64,000 bases of DNA from Synergistaceae bacterium (GTDB lineage: Bacteria; Synergistota; Synergistia; Synergistales; Aminobacteriaceae). Under the pieces are notes generated by a model that was not told the origin of the DNA, did not search any database, and saw only the letters and a program-made list of their open reading frames with translations. Where the stretch lies: the NCBI GenBank assembly GCA_017540085.1, contig JAFYBQ010000037.1:1-64000 (forward strand), in the 5' to 3' direction. A program made the translations under genes and the position numbers. Positions 59,809 through 64,000 of this stretch are shown in pieces (the stretch's first letter is position 1; every line of letters starts with the position of its first letter).

Positions 59809-62800
59809 TTAATGCTTTCTGCTGATGAAGAACATTGCAACCAGAGCCGACACAAACACGCCGAGTCCCGCCGAACATCCTCCGCTGCTGGGGCCTACTC
59901 CCACAACTGCGTCAGCACTTGACTGTGAGTCGCTGACATTGACGGTTGCAAGCGTTGACTTCCCTATTTCCTGATCCGGCTTTGTAGCGTCAGGAATGAA
60001 CGCCGCGGCTATCTCGCTGTTTCCGGAAGGCATTGCGTTGGTGTTAAATGTTATTGTCGCTTTCGTGCTTGATTCGGCTACAATGTCAACACCTCTGCTT
60101 CCTTCCGCCGTGTAGAACGTAACGAAATCATCCGCACCGCTCGCGCTGACTCCGGGGGAATATGCCCACGCCGCTAACACATCATTGATATACACCTTCC
60201 ATATGTCAACGGGGAAATCAAGCACCAAATCTACCGGGTTGACGGCACTTCCTTTGCTGACCTGGCTTGTTCCTGTGCGTGAAAGGGTCTGAGCTTCCGG
60301 GTTCGTGCTCGTGTACGTTACGGCGTTGTCGGGAATTGTTCCGTCCTGATTGAGCGCACCGCTTGACTTGTAGCTTTCCACGAGGGCTTTTGTCTCTGCT
60401 GTCTGCTCTCCTGCTTCGGGCGGCTGAGGCTGTGAGGAGCTGTTGACCGTGATGTTGATTGCCGCTGTCGCGGTATTTCCGGCTGAGTCAGTCGCTGTAA
60501 CTATTACGGTATATGTCCCTGCTGTGGCTGATGATGACGCTGTTACGGCGTATACCATCACCGTATTATCCTGCGTGGCATATGCTGTAGTTGCGGGTGC
60601 TACTGTTACGCCTGAAGGAAGAGTGCCGAGCGTCCATGTTACCGCGCCTGTGTTGCCGCTGGCCGTGAATGACACTTCCGCAGAAGTTCCCCCGCGTGTT
60701 ACTGTGGCTGAACGTGAAGCGGGCGTTACGGTGAACGCTGACGAATCCGCAGTTACGGTTATGCGTATTTCAGCCGTTGCTGTGCGGTTAGCCGAGTCGG
60801 TTGCCGTAACTGTTACGGTATATGTTCCTGCTTGGGCAGCTGTTGACGCTGTTACGGTGTAGCTTGCTGTTGTCCCTGTCTGGCTTGCTGGCGAGACCGT
60901 TACGCCTGCGGGAAGAGTGCCGAGCGTCCATGTTACCGCCCCGGTGTTGTTGCCTGCGCTGAATGTTACAGTGCTTGAGTCTCCTCCGGGTGTTACTGTC
61001 GCTGAACGTGAAGAGGGAGTTACGGTGAACGCTGGTATTCCTGCGGTGATCGTTAGTGCTATGTCCGCTGAAGTCCCGTAGATGTCAGAAAGCGTTATTG
61101 TCCCCGTGTATGTTCCCGGTGCTGTCGGTTCTGCCGTGAAAGTAAGCGAGCTGTCATCAGATGTCAGACTGAAGCCGAATACCGCAGGGATGTCAGGCGA
61201 GGCAGTGAAGCCGGAAATCTTTGCGCCCGTGTAGCTGACTGTCTCAGAGCCGGAGCCGTTCAGCAAGGCCGGGAGCGTTACAGCGTCAGAGCTTAGAGCC
61301 AGCGCGGGAAGTGTTACGTTCACCGACAACTCCCTGCTGTCTGAATTTCCGTTCCCGTCAATGAATATCAGCCTCGTTGTGTATGACGCTGTTGCGGCTT
61401 TCAGCGGGGTGGCTATGACTCTGATTTTGCCTTCAACTGTCGATGATTCCGCCGGAATGCTGGCAATGTCAAAACTAATGTCAGCAGAAATATCCGGGGA
61501 CATCATCCATTCTGCAAACTCCGAGTAATAATACTGCATTGTTGATTCGCCTGAAGCCGGGTAAACGACATCAATAACCGCGAAATCACCCGAAAGCGTT
61601 ATAGGCGCGGAGTTCACATTAATGTTGAAGCTGTATGTCTCCGCAGTCCTGTCTACCGAGTCTACCGCGTCAATGTTCACGGTGTAAACTCCCCCGGCAA
61701 GCTCAATAGGAAGCCCGAACGTATACACGGCTGTTGTGTCTGTCTCAGAAATCTTTTCCGCCGTTATTCCCTGTGCCTGAAGTGCCGCAAGGTTCGAGAT
61801 TGTCCATGTTACTTTCCCGTAGGAGTTATTCGCGCTGAGGGTTACTGTCGTGTTTTCTCCCGCATAAAGAGTCGGGGAGTCCGCCGAGTCTCCTGAAACT
61901 GTTACGGCTGTAGTCATTGGCTCTGATGTAAGCTCAACGTCAAGAGACATCTTTATGTCCGCCGAGCCGCCGTACTCATCGAACACTCTCACAGTTCCGC
62001 GCCAGCCTGTAGCCCTTTCCGGCCTGTATGTGAAGATAAAGCGTCCGTGCTTGGCCGGGTCAGTCTCTTCTGTCTCATCAATTGACACGCAGCGCACTAC
62101 GAATCCTTCAGGGATCGGGGACAGGTCAATGCTTACGGGCGCGGCGTAGTACCATTCTGTGTGCGAGTCCGGCCAGTCATACTCGAAAGGAGGCTTTGAC
62201 ATATTCACAACTCTGTCGGGGCTGAGGAATATTACAGGGGGTGCGGTGTTGATTGTGATGTCCGTGCTTGCGCTGCTTGTCCAGTTTTCCGCGTAATTGT
62301 ACATCGTGAAAACCGCGTTGTATGTCTCTTTAACGGGCTTTTTGGGCGTGAACGAAACTTTCAGGTGTATTCCGTGAATTTCGTGGACATCTTCCTCAAT
62401 TTTTCCCGAAACATCAATGCTGAACGCCTGCAATACACTGTCAGGGGATATTGTCCATCCGCTGTAGGGTACATATGCATCCTCGCTGAGGGGATCGCCC
62501 ATGTTGCCGACGATAATATCAGTCTCAGCCGATGAGCCGTATACTACATTTACAGGGTCAGGGCTGAAGTCGCCGGAGAAAAATATATCAGCCATCTGTG
62601 ATTTCCACGTCAGATTGTAGACTGTCTTCCTGCCGTAGCCGTCTGTCGCTGTTATCCTCACGGAATAATCGCCCTCAAAGTATGCAGGTACGCTGACCGT
62701 GAATGTAGCCTCGCTTCCTGTCGCTGTCATCGGCACAATGCTGACACCTTCAGGGACGGGATCAACTGACCATGTTACAGTGCCGTAAGCGTTTCCGGCA

Positions 62801-64000
62801 TTGAGCGTTACGGATGATGAGCCGCCCTCAGAACCTGCCTTTATGACAAGCTCCCCGGAATCTGACGGAGTTATTCCGACATCGCCGGACATCCACGAAT
62901 GAAGCGTGAGGGCTATATCCGTCGAGTTTCCGTAAACGTCTGTAACTCTCATCACTCCGCTGTAGTCTGCTGAAACCGCCGGGGACATCGAGAATGTTAT
63001 TGTCCCGCTGTCCGAATCTTTTTCCGCGCTGAAGTTAAATTCCTCATCAGGCACGGTAGAAGGAGTCATCTGCCTGATTTCCGCGTCTCTGTATGAGATA
63101 ACTTTCCGGGCTGTTCCTCCGAAAGGCGCAGAGAGCGACACAGCATAGTCCGACAAAATGACTGACGGGATTTCGACATTGACATATATCGTCATCGAGT
63201 CAACATTTCCGTTCACGTCCGTAACAATCATGTCAGCACTGTAGACTCCCGCCTGAATTTTCGCGGGCGTTGCATGAATTATGATTGTCCCGCCGGGCGT
63301 GTCGCCGCTTGCCGGGATTACGTCAGCCGAGAGGATAACATCAGCAGAAATATCCGGGAGGAACTCTATTCCGCCGTCTATTATATTCTGCCCGCTGTAA
63401 CTCACAGTGAGATCCGCACTTGATTCAACGTCAACGCTAATCCTGTTTCCGTTAGGGGCGAAAAGCTCTATCACTGGCACAGGTTCAACCGTCCACGAAA
63501 TAGCGTAAACTGTCCCCTGCCTTCCCGACCCATCGCGAGCCTGAAGCAACGCCGTGTAGCTCCCTATTTCGCCGTGTGAGGTGTCAATCGTGAATGTTGC
63601 AGTGTTTCCCGTGCCTGACACAGGGCTTATCATCGACACGTTATCGCCGGTGATTTCCCACGTTACATCGCCTGCGGTGTTCCCAATGTTGAGCGTGAAT
63701 GTTCCTGCCTGCCCCTGTATGAACGTTATATCTTGGGCTGTGTCGCCTGAAGCGGCGGGGGTAATTGAGATTTCGCCGGGCTGTGTGCTGACGTTTACGG
63801 TGATTCTAACTTCTGCGATTTTGCCGTTCACGTCTATTACGGTCATGGGAATGTCTAGGGTGCCTTCTTCCGCCTCAACTGAAGCTGTTATGCTGACGGT
63901 GATTTTTCCGCTCCTCTCATCCGCCGGGGTTACTGTGGGCGTAAGAGTAAGCCCTGAGATTCCCGGGGGGAATATCGGATCTCCTGAGACGGCCGCTTTT
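59809..64000 (-). CDS. Giant repeat adhesin-like protein with Synerg-CTERM tail (5' end outside window)
   Basis: The frame is open through base 64000, so at least 1396 residues are present and the start is not seen. It is built of many ~90-100-residue beta-sandwich modules of Ig/cadherin style, with recurring AxNxxGxVTWxI and Gx(Y/T)TxxxxxxDxxGR patterns. Two near the end (around 60440-61020) are almost identical (NTGAVTWTLGTLP-GVTV). A non-repeat domain follows, then SSGGCSAGLGVFVSALVAMF plus SRKH, a Synerg-CTERM sorting tail. A surface adhesin or matrix protein is likely; no catalytic motif is seen. Confidence 0.85.
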   Translation of the reverse strand, partial: KAAVSGDPIFPPGISGLTLTPTVTPADERSGKITVSITASVEAEEGTLDIPMTVIDVNGKIAEVRITVNVSTQPGEISITPAASGDTAQDITFIQGQAGTFTLNIGNTAGDVTWEITGDNVSMISPVSGTGNTATFTIDTSHGEIGSYTALLQARDGSGRQGTVYAISWTVEPVPVIELFAPNGNRISVDVESSADLTVSYSGQNIIDGGIEFLPDISADVILSADVIPASGDTPGGTIIIHATPAKIQAGVYSADMIVTDVNGNVDSMTIYVNVEIPSVILSDYAVSLSAPFGGTARKVISYRDAEIRQMTPSTVPDEEFNFSAEKDSDSGTITFSMSPAVSADYSGVMRVTDVYGNSTDIALTLHSWMSGDVGITPSDSGELVIKAGSEGGSSSVTLNAGNAYGTVTWSVDPVPEGVSIVPMTATGSEATFTVSVPAYFEGDYSVRITATDGYGRKTVYNLTWKSQMADIFFSGDFSPDPVNVVYGSSAETDIIVGNMGDPLSEDAYVPYSGWTISPDSVLQAFSIDVSGKIEEDVHEIHGIHLKVSFTPKKPVKETYNAVFTMYNYAENWTSSASTDITINTAPPVIFLSPDRVVNMSKPPFEYDWPDSHTEWYYAAPVSIDLSPIPEGFVVRCVSIDETEETDPAKHGRFIFTYRPERATGWRGTVRVFDEYGGSADIKMSLDVELTSEPMTTAVTVSGDSADSPTLYAGENTTVTLSANNSYGKVTWTISNLAALQAQGITAEKISETDTTAVYTFGLPIELAGGVYTVNIDAVDSVDRTAETYSFNINVNSAPITLSGDFAVIDVVYPASGESTMQYYYSEFAEWMMSPDISADISFDIASIPAESSTVEGKIRVIATPLKAATASYTTRLIFIDGNGNSDSRELSVNVTLPALALSSDAVTLPALLNGSGSETVSYTGAKISGFTASPDIPAVFGFSLTSDDSSLTFTAEPTAPGTYTGTITLSDIYGTSADIALTITAGIPAFTVTPSSRSATVTPGGDSSTVTFSAGNNTGAVTWTLGTLPAGVTVSPASQTGTTASYTVTASTAAQAGTYTVTVTATDSANRTATAEIRITVTADSSAFTVTPASRSATVTRGGTSAEVSFTASGNTGAVTWTLGTLPSGVTVAPATTAYATQDNTVMVYAVTASSSATAGTYTVIVTATDSAGNTATAAINITVNSSSQPQPPEAGEQTAETKALVESYKSSGALNQDGTIPDNAVTYTSTNPEAQTLSRTGTSQVSKGSAVNPVDLVLDFPVDIWKVYINDVLAAWAYSPGVSASGADDFVTFYTAEGSRGVDIVAESSTKATITFNTNAMPSGNSEIAAAFIPDATKPDQEIGKSTLATVNVSDSQSSADAVVGVGPSSGGCSAGLGVFVSALVAMFFISRKH

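Noticed and set aside
60443-60862. 139-codon plus-strand frame rich in valine and alanine
   Set aside because: Antisense to the Ig-like repeats of the adhesin; it mirrors their repeat pattern.

Overview
This looks like a chromosomal segment of a Synergistota bacterium, probably a gut or rumen member of the Synergistaceae. The main evidence is two large secreted proteins (34141-36522 and 59809-64000) that end in a short Gly-Gly-Cys-Ser-Ala-Gly motif, a hydrophobic helix and a basic tail, the layout of the Synerg-CTERM sorting signal. A diderm envelope is implied by a full ADP-heptose gene set, a polysaccharide locus and a very large AsmA/TamB-like protein. TTG and GTG starts are common, genes are tightly packed and often overlap by 4 nt, and most operons end in clear intrinsic terminators.

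Layout. 1-2300 is a gene graveyard: the tail of a group II intron inside a broken gene, a DNA methylase fragment, a frameshifted sugar-ABC ATPase and a decayed AraC regulator. 2344-6339 (minus) is a polar amino-acid ABC operon that also carries a triple-rhodanese protein and has a nonsense codon in its permease. A decayed TnpB element (6654-7875) separates it from an eleven-kilobase surface-polysaccharide operon (8108-18406, plus) with Wzz-VanZ, glycosyltransferases, HldE, GmhA, GmhB, a Wzy-like polymerase and a Wzx-like flippase. 18414-23133 handles amino sugars and glycolysis: NagA, a PTS IICB transporter and a pyrophosphate-type phosphofructokinase, with a ten-copy ~76-bp tandem array between the first two. 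23184-24955 is an ATPase plus TOPRIM-like pair next to a tRNA-Ala and its decayed twin.

25206-33780 (minus) is the diaminopimelate/lysine operon: dapA, dapB, dapH, an M20 deacetylase and two aspartokinases, followed by four small genes. Its 5' leader contains what reads as a complete peptide-coupled transcription attenuator. 34141-40175 (plus) holds a surface protein, a K+/H+ antiporter, an L,D-transpeptidase and YchF. 40229-45692 (minus) is the AsmA/TamB-like giant followed by an acyltransferase whose start is set out of frame by a 7-bp repeat, suggesting phase variation. TnpB debris and a complete TnpB element lie immediately before topA. 49754-59091 (minus) carries rsfS, a lone substrate-binding protein with its two halves in swapped order, cobalamin genes cbiF-G-C-D-ET, and histidine genes hisH-A-F-IE plus a PHP histidinol phosphatase. 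A Fic protein and the 3' end of a giant repeat adhesin close the window.

The most unusual signals are the dap-operon attenuator, the phase-variable acyltransferase, the circularly permuted binding protein, the 76-bp array, and a GC-rich inverted-repeat element found inside the reading frames of both dapB and cbiG. Everything here comes from reading the sequence by eye; no alignment, folding or database search was run.
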